The notes beneath the pieces were generated by a model. The model did no database searches and was not told the DNA's origin. It saw only the letters and a program-made list of their open reading frames with translations. From Takakia lepidozioides (lineage: Eukaryota; Streptophyta; Takakiopsida; Takakiales; Takakiaceae): DNA of 60,000 nt. Every line of letters starts with the position of its first letter. The stretch's first letter is position 1. Shown one piece after another: positions 50,490 through 60,000 of this stretch. The translations under genes were made by a program, and so were the position numbers. The DNA lies in assembly GCA_030704615.1 (NCBI GenBank), contig CM060731.1, forward strand, positions 95,834,756 through 95,894,755, read 5' to 3'.

Positions 50490-53400
50490 CTACCAGTACC
50501 TACGACGATACTTGAAAATGCGGCGCCGCATTTCCTTGTCGGAGTCGAATGAGGAAAGCAAGTTTTCGGAAAGCAGAAAAACATGAACCCTCCAACATAC
50601 AAAATACATGCACGTGGAAACAAGTGAACGATATAGTAATATCTTAGTTCGAGCAAAACAGTTACTGGCTACTGGTCCCCTGGATCCATATTCAGAAGGG
50701 TGAACCTCCTGGGGGCTCAACCCTGGTGCATGTATGAAGTGATGAGTTTGTGAATTACAACGGAGTCTCTTTAGGTACACGTAGTACAAATGCTTGCAAG
50801 GGCAGTATGATGCCCCCTTGTTCGCCATGATCTGGAAGTCGGTGCAATTGCAGGTGGGTAATTCTGAAATGGTGATGGTGTACACCTCATTGCGAACAGC
50901 TGAGCTACGTGGGCCATCTGATACACACGCCCGAATCCTGGTGGGGGCATTTCTGTCGAGCATGGATTGTAGTTCATTCATCCGAAGTGCATTCCCCATC
51001 CTTGTCTCGTTCACTTTTGAGGGAGGTCGCCGCCTCTTCGGTTTCCCCCAACGGTGTGTAGGATGCTAAGAGCTGTCGTGTCCCATTGTTCTTGCTCTCA
51101 CAGGGGTCGGTGGTGGAGGCTGTGGAAGCGGAAATGGTTGTCTGGGGACGTCAGTGCGCTGCACCATCCGAAATCCTGCGGCGGTAAGGCGTCGGCCTCA
51201 ACCTGACTCAGATCGCAGCCTGGTTCCACCGGCCACACCGGGGGAGCCTCTGGCATTGTTTGTATGCCGTACTTGGGCTTTCCATACACGCAAGTCATAA
51301 TGTCGTGCCTGCAGAACCAGAACTGGGTGGTTGTCGCCTCCGCAAACTTTGCATGGACAAATCTTCCTGTAAAAGTAGGAGCAGGGACAGCCCCATCTGG
51401 ATTCCTCCTTATCATCTCTAAACATCGTTGCCGTGTATCCACACGAATTGCGGAACACCTTCCTCGAAACGACGGCTTTGTGCGAGCAATTCTCCACTGT
51501 GATGCAGACACAGTCGTCTCCACAATGGCTTGGCCATACTGCATAACAGCGGGCGGAATCTGGGGCAAGGGAGCGGTGGGAATTTCTCGCACGAAATCCC
51601 CGTTGAAGGCGACGGCGATCTGGAATTTCTTGGGCTTCCACTGCTGGAAGACACATTGTGCGGCAACATGACGGGACCTCGAGGTGTTGTCCGAATGTTC
51701 CTGTCGGATCTCCAGGAATCCTCTTCGCACCCGGGTTCCTCTTCAATCCTCCGCCTCACAGGGCGAGTCCGGACGTCCCCCTCTAGGTGTTCACCTCTGC
51801 GGTGCAGAGGCGTCCCTTTGATCTTCTCTCGCAATGCTGTCGCCCATTTCAGTGGATTCTTGGACCTCGAAGCTGTTCGTACCAACAATTCCTCCCTGTC
51901 CGGCCCAAAGCCCCATTGTTTGCCGCTCAAGAACTTGTAGTACGTGGCTTGCTGCATGATTGCTCTGTCGATGTCCTCCGTTGTGGCCGTCACTACGTCC
52001 ACCAGATGTGCGGCAGAAGACGCTCGCCAGGAGGAGTGGACCGATTCTGCCATATTCGTGTTCGGCATGTCCGTGTCGGAATCCAAGCACCGCTCCTAGA
52101 AGGACACAACAATGGTGAGGGACCAATCGAAATGTCCGTAACAGAAAGACAATGAACGAAAATGACAGCAGCCTACCTCCCGCATGTACTGTCCGAACTG
52201 TCGATACCAAAATGCCACCACCCCAACCAGCTATGCAATGCTCCCAGATTGGTTGTCTCCACTGCACCTGACGTGTTCCACCAGCCTCGATGATAGCAAA
52301 CTTAACCTCCGCGTCATCAAATGTGGGTGCATCCTTCCACGCCGTACAAAGGACACGGTGTTCAGCCTGGAATGAGCTAGCAACAAATTTGGAAGTGTAG
52401 TGGATAGACTCTGCATCCAATGGAATCCACAGGATCTCTCTTTCCCCTCCATTGGAACATTGGGTCCTCACCGTACACACGCCGCACCACTGCCCAGTTG
52501 GCCTGAGCGTTGTCTGCCATGAATCCCCTGAAATTGGGCTCTGGCAATCCCGCCCTTGCCATCTGCTCGTTTATGCCCTCCCACAGATGCATCTCGGACT
52601 GTGTGTCCTCCCCTTTCATCTCGCAGATTGCAATCGTCATGAGCCTCTTGGAGTGATAGTCATAAACATGCGCACCCATAGTCACCCACTGATGGTTTGT
52701 AATTCGCTTGATGTGATCAAACATCACCCAAGCATTCGACAAGTTTCCAGTTGTCATGCGAGTGACCAAGTCGACTCCACTCCCAGGCCCACACGTCGAC
52801 ATTTTGAAAATGTAACAACGATCGGATTCGCTGCCTTGCCCTGGAAACCTGCTACCTTGGATGTAGTCATATCCAGTCATTCGTTTCACCTCCAGGATTG
52901 AGTACATGTCCGACCCCCTGCCGAACTCCTGCTTGCAAGATACGATGTGATTCCGCACATTCGGACTACAAACGTGCGAGACGGACTCCAAGAGGTCACG
53001 CATCTCGTCTTCGGTCAAGGGCTCTCAGTCGGAACCATCTTCAGACATTATTTTGCCAAGAGCAATCTTGTGGGCTGCCTTCAGCTGAATCTGCTTTGGT
53101 CTGGCTCCGGGGCTCAATTTCACCTCCTCTTTTATGATGTCGTGTGCTTCCTGGACAGCCTCACGCATGTTGCCTCTCGCCAAGGGGTGGCAGTGGACCC
53201 CAACGTGTATGCAAGCTCTAGTCAAGTCCGGGAGCAAATGGATTACGTAATATTGCTTGGCTCTGCACATGGACATGCACGTCGGTGGTTCTTTGCAATG
53301 TGCACACTTGAAAGTACCCGCATGAGCTTGGCTGGAGACAATGAATGGATGATGCGTTGTGCCAGTCCAATCCGTCTCGTTTCTCCGCCCTCCTTTGGAG

Positions 53401-54241
53401 AGAAAGTGGAAGCAGGTGGGATTGAGGCACCTCAGCTTCCCCGCACAGAGGACATATCGTACACGAACACCATCAGCAATTTTCGTGCTACTGGTCTTCG
53501 TCACACCACCAGGGGTGTCCGTCATGCTTTCGATCCATGTCTGTTAACATCCCGGAGGCTTTGTTTGACGAAGAAACAGGTGGAAACTCGAAGATGACAT
53601 TGCCATCGACTTCGGGAGGCAGAAACGTTACCTTTCTGACTGGGAATTTGGCATAGTCGAGAGCAGCCAGCTCGGAGCGAGAACCATCGAGGTGATTTGT
53701 CGTAGGAGCTGCACAATGGACCGGGTGGAGGAGTTATGCTCGAGGGCACATGCGTAGCACCTTCAGAGACGTCCATGCCGGATTTGAACGACCGTGTGGA
53801 GGACATGGGTACCTCAATGCAATCATCTTCCTCGTCGGAAATGTCGAATACGTCCACACGAGAAGCTATGGAGGGTCTTGACGGTCAAGGTCGGGAATGA
53901 TTATCGTTGCATACCTCTCTGTTGGCAGTGGCCGCCTGTCGGTTTCCGGACTCCTTTGTGGATGGTGTGGGTAGCGACTGATTCGGAAAGGGAATGGGCA
54001 TTCCCACAGCTCGGTACAGGATGGTGTCTGATGGGGGGACGCGCCATTCCATTCCGCAACCTCCGTCGTTACCTAGCATGACAATGGTCTCGTCAACCTG
54101 CCCAGAAACATCCTTCCTTTCTTCTTCCAAATAAACTGTGCCCGGTTTGAGCTTGAATTTAGAACAAAGGTAAGTTTCAGTCACTCTGCAAAGTCCTCCC
54201 TCGTTTGGGATCCAGGCTCTCCAAGTTGGGGAGGACAGCAA
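50490..54241 (-). pseudogene. Mutator-like (MULE) transposase with SWIM zinc finger, decayed
   Basis: Minus-strand coding pieces in several frames. 53525-53025: a Cys-rich N-terminal module (CLNPTC, CAHCKEPPTC). 53018-52377, in the same frame after one TGA: YDYHSKRLMTIAICEMKGE then GFMADNAQANWAVVRRVYG, plausible first and second catalytic Asp regions of a Mutator-type DDE transposase. About 52440: a CGFHW motif like the conserved C...H of MULEs. 52086-51418: MPNTNMAESVHSSW, like the N-x-AE motif with the third acidic residue. 51014-50490: SWIM-type CNCTDF...CPCKHLYYV. A possible 81-bp GT-AG intron at 52176-52096 does not fit the flanking frames. An upstream acidic region (54241-53522) may belong to it. 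A host SWIM-domain protein is the alternative. Confidence 0.6.
50517..50540. repeat. Isolated palindrome related to the satellites
   Basis: AAATGCGGCGCCGCATTT at about 50518-50535, the core of the satellite palindrome, within the 3' part of the MULE region. Confidence 0.7.
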
Positions 54242-54829
54242 ACTATAGCGTAGGAATTCGGAGCCATCGAAGACCGCACGAAGTTGGCAAGTGCGAGGAT
54301 CAGTATAGCGAGAACAAGGCTCACAGGCACCACGTCAGTGGTAATGCGGAGTCCATCGCCGATGGAAGTAGAAGTATTGTTTCAAGCTACATGCATGAAG
54401 GTGGGCGGTGTGATTCCAATGCAGTAAGTGTCACAATGATGGCCGATTCGGCGACGAAATAACATCTCCTGACATGGATCAAGTAGAATTCGGGGTGCAG
54501 ACATGAACGTTCGCACTGTCAAGTGCCAGGGGTGCTAGTTAAAACGGTTAGATACCCAAGTTGTGCTCATTAACACAGGCCGCAATTGTGTTTTTCGGAG
54601 CACTGCAACCCATTGCACATGGATGAATGGAAGGCGGTCCGCAACCCAGTTCGACATCATCCACTCCTTGATTTGTGATCGAAATGTGTGCCGGATTTTC
54701 GTCCGATTTCTTTCAATTGATCCAGACGGTTACCCATATTTGACCGGTGTGCTACTTTTCCTTGGCTGTTGGACGGAATATGGCGGCCGCATTTCAATTT
54801 TGAACTAGTCCAGGCCCCCGTGGCCTTAA
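54242..54829. other. Between MULE and satellite, no gene seen
   Basis: Short open frames on both strands without recognisable domains. Possibly the terminal region of the MULE. Confidence 0.35.
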
Positions 54830-57030
54830 ATGCTGCACCCAGCATTTCCGTCCACCGAGACCTTCATTTCTTCAGAACGAATAACGGCACCGCAATCCTT
54901 TGGGCAGACTTTTCATACTGTTACCCTGAACCACCGGAACTGTAATGCGGCACGGCATTTTCCGTCCGAGTCCGCCCTTCCGCATTTCCAGATTCGGAAA
55001 TGCGGCGCCGCATTTCCGTTTTCAATCTGTGGCATGGAGCTGTGGGACCGAAATGCGGCACAGCATTTCCGTCCGGGGCACTTTATCATACTCTGTGCAG
55101 AACGGAAATTCGGCACCCTTCGCATTCCCGTTCTGAGTCAAAATCCCGTTATCCCCAGAACGGTAATGTGGCACCGCATTTCCGTTCCCAGTCCCGATGT
55201 CTTGTGAGCTGTTGGACCGAATGTGGCACAACAGTTCCGTCGTGGCAGTGTTTTTTTTATACTCTGTCGCACGGAAATTCGGTAACCTAATTCCGTTCCA
55301 AGGCCAAATCGTGATGCACCGAACTGTAATGCGGCACGCTTTCGTCCCAATCCCGGATCGGCCCGCCTTCGGACATTCCCAGATCGGAATGTGGGGCGCC
55401 GCATTTCCGTTTTGAATCTGTTGGCAGTGAGCTGTGGGGGGCCGGAATGCGGCACACAGTTCCGCATTTCCAGTCCGGCGGCAGTGGTTTCATACTGTCC
55501 CGCAACCGTAACTTGCGGCACCGCATTCCCGTCCTCAGTGAAAATCGTGATCCACCCGAACTGTAATGCTGCAATGCGGCGCAATTTCCTTCTGAGTTCC
55601 GCCTTCGAACATTCCAGACTGGAAATGCGGCGTCCGCATTTCCGTTTTCAATTTGGTGGCATTCGGCGTGGGACGGAAATACAGCACCGCATCCCGCTTT
55701 GGGCAGACTTTCATACTGTTAAGAGGAATTGCGGCACCGCATTCCCATCCTCAGTGAAAATCGTGATCCACCGAACTGAAATTGCGCGAACCGCAATTCC
55801 TTCCGAGTCCCCGACAATCGGACATTCCAGACGGAAATGCCGGCGCGCATTTCCGTTTCAATCTTGGCAGTGAGCTGTGGACGGGAACTTCGGCACCGCA
55901 TTTCCGTCCGGGGCAGTGTTTCCATACTGTGCCGAAGGAATTGCGGCACCGCATTTCCTTCCGAGTTCCGCCTTCGAACATTCCAGAATGGAATGCGGCG
56001 CCGCATTTCCGTTTTCAATTTGTGGCATGTAGCTGTGGGACGGAAATACGGCACCGCAATTCCGCTTTGGCAGACTTTCATACTGTTAAGAACGGAATTG
56101 CGGCCCGCATTCCCATCCTCAGTGAAAATCGTGATGCACCGGAACTGAAATGCGCGACCGCAATTCCTTCCGAGTCCCGCCATCGGACATTCCAGAACGG
56201 AAATGCGGCGCCGCATTTCCGTTTTCAATCTGTGGCAGTGAGCTGTGGGACGGGAATGCGGCACCGCATTTCCGTCCGGGGCAGTGTTTCATACTGTGCC
56301 GAAGGGAATTGCGGCACCGCATTCCCGTCCTGAGTGAAAATCGTGATCCACCGGAACTGTAATGCGGCACCGCATTTCCTTCTGAGTTCCGCCTTCGAAC
56401 ATTCCAGAATGGAAATGCGGCGCTGCATTTCCGTTTTCAATTTGTGGCATGTAGCTGTGGGACGGAAATACAGCACCGCAATCCCGCTTTGGGCATACTT
56501 TCATACTGTTAAGAACGGAATTGCGGCACCGCATTCCCATCCTCAGTGAAAATCGTGATCCACCGGAACTGAAATGCGCGACCGCAATTCCTTCCGAGTC
56601 CTTGGCTTGCGGTCCCAATACAATGGTACACCCATCCTTTTCGGATAGTAGAACTGTACTGCTGCCATTACCTCAGACTCTGGCCACAGAAAGGTCCGAC
56701 ATATTCCAGAACAGAAATGCGGCGCCGCATTTCCGTTTTCAATCTGTGGCAGTGAGCTGTGGGACGGGAGTGCGGCACCGCATTTCCGTTCGGGGCAATG
56801 TTTCATACTGTGCCGAAGGGAATTGCGGCACCGCATTCCCATCCTGAGTGAAAATCCTGATCCACTGGAACTGAAATGCGGGATCTCAATTCCTTCCGAG
56901 TCCCGCCATCGGACATTCCAGAACGGAAATGCGGTGCCGCATTTCCGTTTTCAATCTGTGGCATGGAGCTGCGGGGCGGAAATCTGGCACCGCATTTCCA
57001 TCCGGGGCAGACTTTCATACTCTTCAGAAT
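54830..57030. repeat. Tandem satellite, ~215-bp unit with GGCGCC-centred palindromes
   Basis: The landmark GTGAAAATCGTGATCCACC or a close variant recurs at about 55538, 55754, 56122, 56333, 56547 and 56849, so the basic spacing is 211-216 bases with two irregular steps (368 and 302). The 302 step includes an unrelated insertion of roughly 90 bases near 56600-56700. Units contain imperfect palindromes of GGAATTGCGGCACCGC type and perfect ones: 24 bases at 54995-55018 (half CGGAAATGCGGC) and 28 bases at 56196-56223 (half AACGGAAATGCGGC). Short open frames inside are repeats, not genes. Confidence 0.88.
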
Positions 57031-57177
57031 GAAATTTCCACTCTAATTCATCTAGCGCTGGGACGGAAATGCCATGATATGTGAACACGTGGACAAACGG
57101 AATTGCGGCACTTGTCTGCTCTCCATGTGTCTGAAGTGACAAGAGGCGGCGCGGCCTGACCGTTGGTTAATGTTCGT
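57031..57177. other. Sequence before the gap, no gene seen
   Basis: Non-repeat sequence with no recognisable feature. Confidence 0.4.
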
Positions 57178-57677
57178 NNNNNNNNNNNNNNNNNNNNNNN
57201 NNNNNNNNNNNNNNNNNNNNNNNNNNNNNNNNNNNNNNNNNNNNNNNNNNNNNNNNNNNNNNNNNNNNNNNNNNNNNNNNNNNNNNNNNNNNNNNNNNNN
57301 NNNNNNNNNNNNNNNNNNNNNNNNNNNNNNNNNNNNNNNNNNNNNNNNNNNNNNNNNNNNNNNNNNNNNNNNNNNNNNNNNNNNNNNNNNNNNNNNNNNN
57401 NNNNNNNNNNNNNNNNNNNNNNNNNNNNNNNNNNNNNNNNNNNNNNNNNNNNNNNNNNNNNNNNNNNNNNNNNNNNNNNNNNNNNNNNNNNNNNNNNNNN
57501 NNNNNNNNNNNNNNNNNNNNNNNNNNNNNNNNNNNNNNNNNNNNNNNNNNNNNNNNNNNNNNNNNNNNNNNNNNNNNNNNNNNNNNNNNNNNNNNNNNNN
57601 NNNNNNNNNNNNNNNNNNNNNNNNNNNNNNNNNNNNNNNNNNNNNNNNNNNNNNNNNNNNNNNNNNNNNNNNNNNNN
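57178..57677. other. Assembly gap (500 N)
   Basis: Exactly 500 N. The neighbouring satellite probably prevented assembly. Confidence 0.99.
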
Positions 57678-57800
57678 TTATAGTAGAGATGGTCGACAGA
57701 GGCCAATGCTTTTGCAGTTCGAATCCGAGCGCGTTCTTCTTCATATGAGTGGTTGAGCCGGGTCCATAGCATGACTGCTTCAAACGAAGATAGCTCCATC
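57678..57800 (-). pseudogene. Possible exon fragment, unrecognised
   Basis: The minus strand encodes an ordinary-looking stretch (AVMLWTRLNHSYEEERARIR, then TAKALASVDHLYY) that runs into the gap. The composition looks like a real protein, but I do not recognise the family and cannot see exon borders with confidence. Confidence 0.3.
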
Positions 57801-58452
57801 CAGAATAGACAGATGTTGGAGAAGCTGAGGAGTCGACGCCAGTGAAGCTCTGGCGAGGTGCGAGTGTGTGTGGTGATCCGGTAACTGGCCCAGGCGTATG
57901 GAGAGGGCTGCGGGGGCGTGGTTGTCAAGTGGCGCAGGGGGGTCTTCTCGTTGAGGGCCTCGCTGGGCTTTGGTTGAGCAGGCCAGTGGCTTGTTGGGGG
58001 AGAAGGATATGTGGGTGTGCATAAGGGGTACTAGCTGGGCAGCAGTGAAAGTACCGTGGAGATGGTATAAGTTAAGAGTTCCATTTGTCCCTACAAGACG
58101 GGCCCATCGTGATAAGGCACAACGATGGGGGTTGGGTTACAAAGAACTTAGAACTCCCTATAGCTGTCGCAGTGGTCAGAGAATCGTGTAGAGTGCGAAG
58201 CCAGACAAACGGGCTTTTAACCTTCGAGACTCCTCACCAGTGGTGGTGAGCTCACTCAGACTGAAGTCGGCGGGAGAGCAAACCACATGGAGAATGGAGG
58301 TTGGTGATCTCCTATGAAGGCACCAATTACTCAGGGTGGCGACTGTAGTCAAGGGCAAACGGTTTTTGTGTGTGAAAGTGAGTACTTGGGAGAGGATGCA
58401 CTGGCCAAGGTGACCAGATGCACACGTGATCAGCTGCTTCTTTGCGCTGCAG
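57801..58452. other. Noncoding or intronic, one structured segment
   Basis: No gene recognised. At 58076-58156 an outer pairing GAGTTC/GAACTC encloses a perfect 8-bp stem, CCCATCGT (58103-58110) with ACGATGGG (58122-58129). This could be a small structured RNA or chance. If 58453 onward is a real exon, its upstream intron would be here. Confidence 0.3.
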
Positions 58453-58592
58453 GCCGCACAGATGATGGTGTTCATGCCTGGGGTCAGGTGGCTCATTTTG
58501 TGACTCCATATTGCTTTGACCAGTTACAATTCTTGCATACATCCCTGAATGGCATTCTGCCCTATGACATTCGAGTACGAGGGGTGTCCACA
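58453..58592 (+). pseudogene. Exon fragment of a TruA-type tRNA pseudouridine synthase
   Basis: After a good 3' splice site (TTCTTTGCGCTGCAG ending at 58452) the frame reads [16 protein letters not shown] and then [15 protein letters not shown]-x-GVHA is the signature of TruA-family enzymes, with the catalytic Asp in RTD. They isomerise uridine in the tRNA anticodon arm. A GTGAGG donor-like site follows at 58593, but the similarity fades at about 58580, exactly where an antisense glycolate oxidase exon begins. Upstream and downstream exons are not visible, so this is probably a captured fragment rather than a working gene. Confidence 0.75.
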
Positions 58593-58813
58593 GTGAGGGC
58601 AATGGCCTAAAACCTGCACGCTCTGCTCGGCGTACCAATTGTGCAACCACATTTCTGCCCTTGTATACGTAAAGCTGGAAGAAGCGGATGCCAGGACCTA
58701 CTGATGCAACCTCTTCAACACTGCTGGTTGCCCAGGATGACAGGGTCATAACTGTGCCAGCAGCAGATACTGCTCTTGCAGTTGGCCAGCTCACCGTCAG
58801 GGTGAGCCATCCT
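58583..58813 (-). pseudogene. Exon fragment of glycolate oxidase (peroxisomal (S)-2-hydroxy-acid oxidase)
   Basis: From an acceptor-like TGCAG at 58818-58814 the minus strand encodes MAHPDGEL, then [40 protein letters not shown] and [12 protein letters not shown], and after a shift [11 protein letters not shown]. This is the FMN-binding barrel segment of plant glycolate oxidase, the photorespiratory enzyme that oxidises glycolate to glyoxylate in peroxisomes. Two single-base breaks (an extra C near 58785, a missing base near 58610) and the sudden end after DTPR, abutting the antisense TruA fragment, indicate a pseudogene or captured exon. Sequencing error could explain the two indels but not the chimeric junction. 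Confidence 0.85.
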
Positions 58814-58848
58814 CTGCACGGCAAGACTTGTCGAGCCTGGTTGCAAGG

Positions 58849-59184
58849 CTGAGACCATCGGAAGATTCACCTAATGAGGACGATGCTATTTCCGACGAAG
58901 CAAGTTAGAGAAAGACATTGACGGATCAAGAGAAGACAACCCTGAGACAGGCTGCGAAGCTAAAGCTGGAGGAGAGGAGAAAAGCTGCGGAATCGGAGAC
59001 CAAAGGGGGTCCGTACCATTTGACTAATATTAGGGGAAGCAAAAGTAAAGTTGAAGACCGCAAGGAGAGTACGAGGCTGCAGGCCATGTCAAGAGAGAAA
59101 TGGCGGACAATGCCGTGTAATCTTCCTGGAGAGAGAGAGAGGGTGCACAAGACGAAAGACTTTCAGAAAAAGGAGACCAACTAG
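58849..59184 (+). pseudogene. Charged open frame, unrecognised
   Basis: From about 58918 an 88-codon frame rich in Lys, Glu and Arg (KTTLRQAAKLKLEERRKAAE) looks helical. Immediately upstream, an acidic stretch (EDDAISDEAS) is in frame behind a TAG. It may be another exon fragment. I do not recognise a family. Confidence 0.3.
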
Positions 59185-59334
59185 AATTTGATGCTGAATC
59201 TAAAAAAGAGATGGTGGCAACATCAGACTCAAGCCAGCCACTGAGATCAGCAGCGCGCTTGTTCCACAACACACGCGCATGTTACAATCAACAGCAAACG
59301 CAGGAACCGGAGCTCATCGACATAGACAAACGCA

Positions 59335-59540
59335 TCAGTGCCGAGGGCTTTCTCCCCGTAATGGAATGGGCCGGGGACCCGCAAGCTCCAGCACAAAGTC
59401 CAGTGCTTCCCGCTGGTAATCCTCCTCAGTGAGTTTATCGTTAGCCACCAAGGCCTCGAACAGACTGTGAGTGACCCCTCGCCTATACATGGCGTCCATA
59501 AACATGTCTTTCCTCCCCTCTCTTGGTGCGCAAGCCTGCA
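59335..59540 (-). pseudogene. Possible exon, unrecognised
   Basis: The minus strand encodes KDMFMDAMYRRGVTHSLFEA and then NDKLTEEDYQREALDFVLEL, a plausible folded segment following an acceptor-like TGATTGCTTGCAG near 59542. The family is not recognised and the gene is incomplete here. Confidence 0.35.
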
Positions 59541-59599
59541 AGCAATCACGGAATGTTGACCACACTCTCTCACAGCACGGACACTACTGAGTGCCACAG

Positions 59600-60000
59600 T
59601 TCCCTCTCTCTCTCTCTCACTCTCGGTATGCAGAAGACTGGAGCAAGGTGTGAATTATAGGGCACGTGGCCAGGAACCTAGGAAACCATATAGAACGTAG
59701 GGAACCGGGAACCAGTTACCAGATAGTTTGGGTGTAACTTTAAATTTTAAATTTGAAAACCTTAAAAAAAAAAAAAAAAAAAGGGCATTTTGATCTAATT
59801 TAAATGATTTAAAGCCAAATTGGTCATATCTTTGTCAAATGGACTCTGTTTGACCCAGTTTTTGGGGGATAGCTGCAGAAAGGGGATATCTACCTATCTA
59901 GACCTGGTTTTTGTTTTTGGGACTCTGCTAGAAATCTATGGAATTTTTAGAGTGTGAGTGTGCCATGAAAGATCCACAATCCTGTTTCTAGAACCTGTTC
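59600..60000. other. Terminal noncoding sequence with poly-A run
   Basis: A CT-microsatellite lies at about 59605-59620, and a run of about 19 A follows near 59764, preceded by AAATTTTAAATTTG. It could be the tail of a retroposed sequence, but no target duplication was identified. No gene seen. Confidence 0.4.

Noticed and set aside
52096-52176. 81-bp GT-AG intron in the MULE transposase
   Set aside because: The donor and acceptor look good, but joining the flanks does not restore the frame containing MPNTNMAES. Frame decay explains the region as well.
54945-56850. Proteins encoded by short frames in the palindromic satellite (CGTAFPS- and AAPHFRF-like peptides)
   Set aside because: They are translations of tandem repeats in several frames and both strands, with no sign of selection.
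59764-59782. Poly-A run as the tail of a processed pseudogene or LINE
   Set aside because: No coding similarity upstream and no target duplication found. A simple homopolymer is sufficient.

Overview
This is repeat-dominated nuclear DNA of a streptophyte, most likely a charophyte alga or other early-diverging green-lineage plant. The evidence is plant-type Ty3/gypsy elements (a chromovirus primed by a tRNA-iMet-type site, and an element with an Athila-like reverse transcriptase), exon fragments of a glycolate oxidase and of a TruA-type tRNA pseudouridine synthase, and two 500-N scaffold gaps (1774-2273 and 57178-57677). The species cannot be proven from the sequence. No complete ordinary host gene is visible. 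Nearly everything is retrotransposon, DNA transposon or satellite.

Layout. 1-1773: a SINE-like element and a degenerate GC-rich tandem repeat. 2274-14278: copy A of a giant Ty3/gypsy family, with its 5' end lost in the gap; it carries gag-pol, an in-frame minisatellite, a second long ORF (ORF2) and a 945-bp 3' LTR. 14279-20653: a minus-strand chromovirus (element E) whose 3' LTR was interrupted by copy A. 20660-21195: an 85-bp satellite with 30-bp perfect palindromes. 21208-27204: a minus-strand Ty3/gypsy element (element F). Its pol frame encodes protease, a C5 cytosine DNA methyltransferase, RT, RNase H, integrase and a terminal PHD finger. 27205-35512: older, rearranged copies C and D of the giant family, with two nested solo LTRs. 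35513-36991: fragments with CATGAGC repeats and an inverted LTR remnant. 36992-50040: copy B, a complete 13,049-bp element with LTRs, primer-binding site, polypurine tract and a perfect GACTC target-site duplication, inserted in a small inverted-repeat element. 50490-54241: a decayed Mutator-like transposase with a SWIM zinc finger (minus strand). 54830-57030: a roughly 215-bp palindrome-bearing satellite. 57678-60000: abutting host exon fragments on both strands, which look like captured gene pieces.

Two systems stand out. Element F combines a chromatin reader (PHD) and a DNA-methylation writer (C5-MTase) in one retrotransposon polyprotein. The giant A/B family carries a roughly 1,180-residue coiled-coil ORF2 of unrecognised function after integrase, where Athila-type elements carry their env-like ORF, and has CACAGCC minisatellites both in its LTR and at the end of integrase. 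The stop codons I checked in F, C and D are explained by C-to-T (or G-to-A) transitions, as expected of methylated, ageing elements, with one exception in D. Copies A and B differ mainly by single-base indels, so many of their frame breaks may be sequencing or assembly error.
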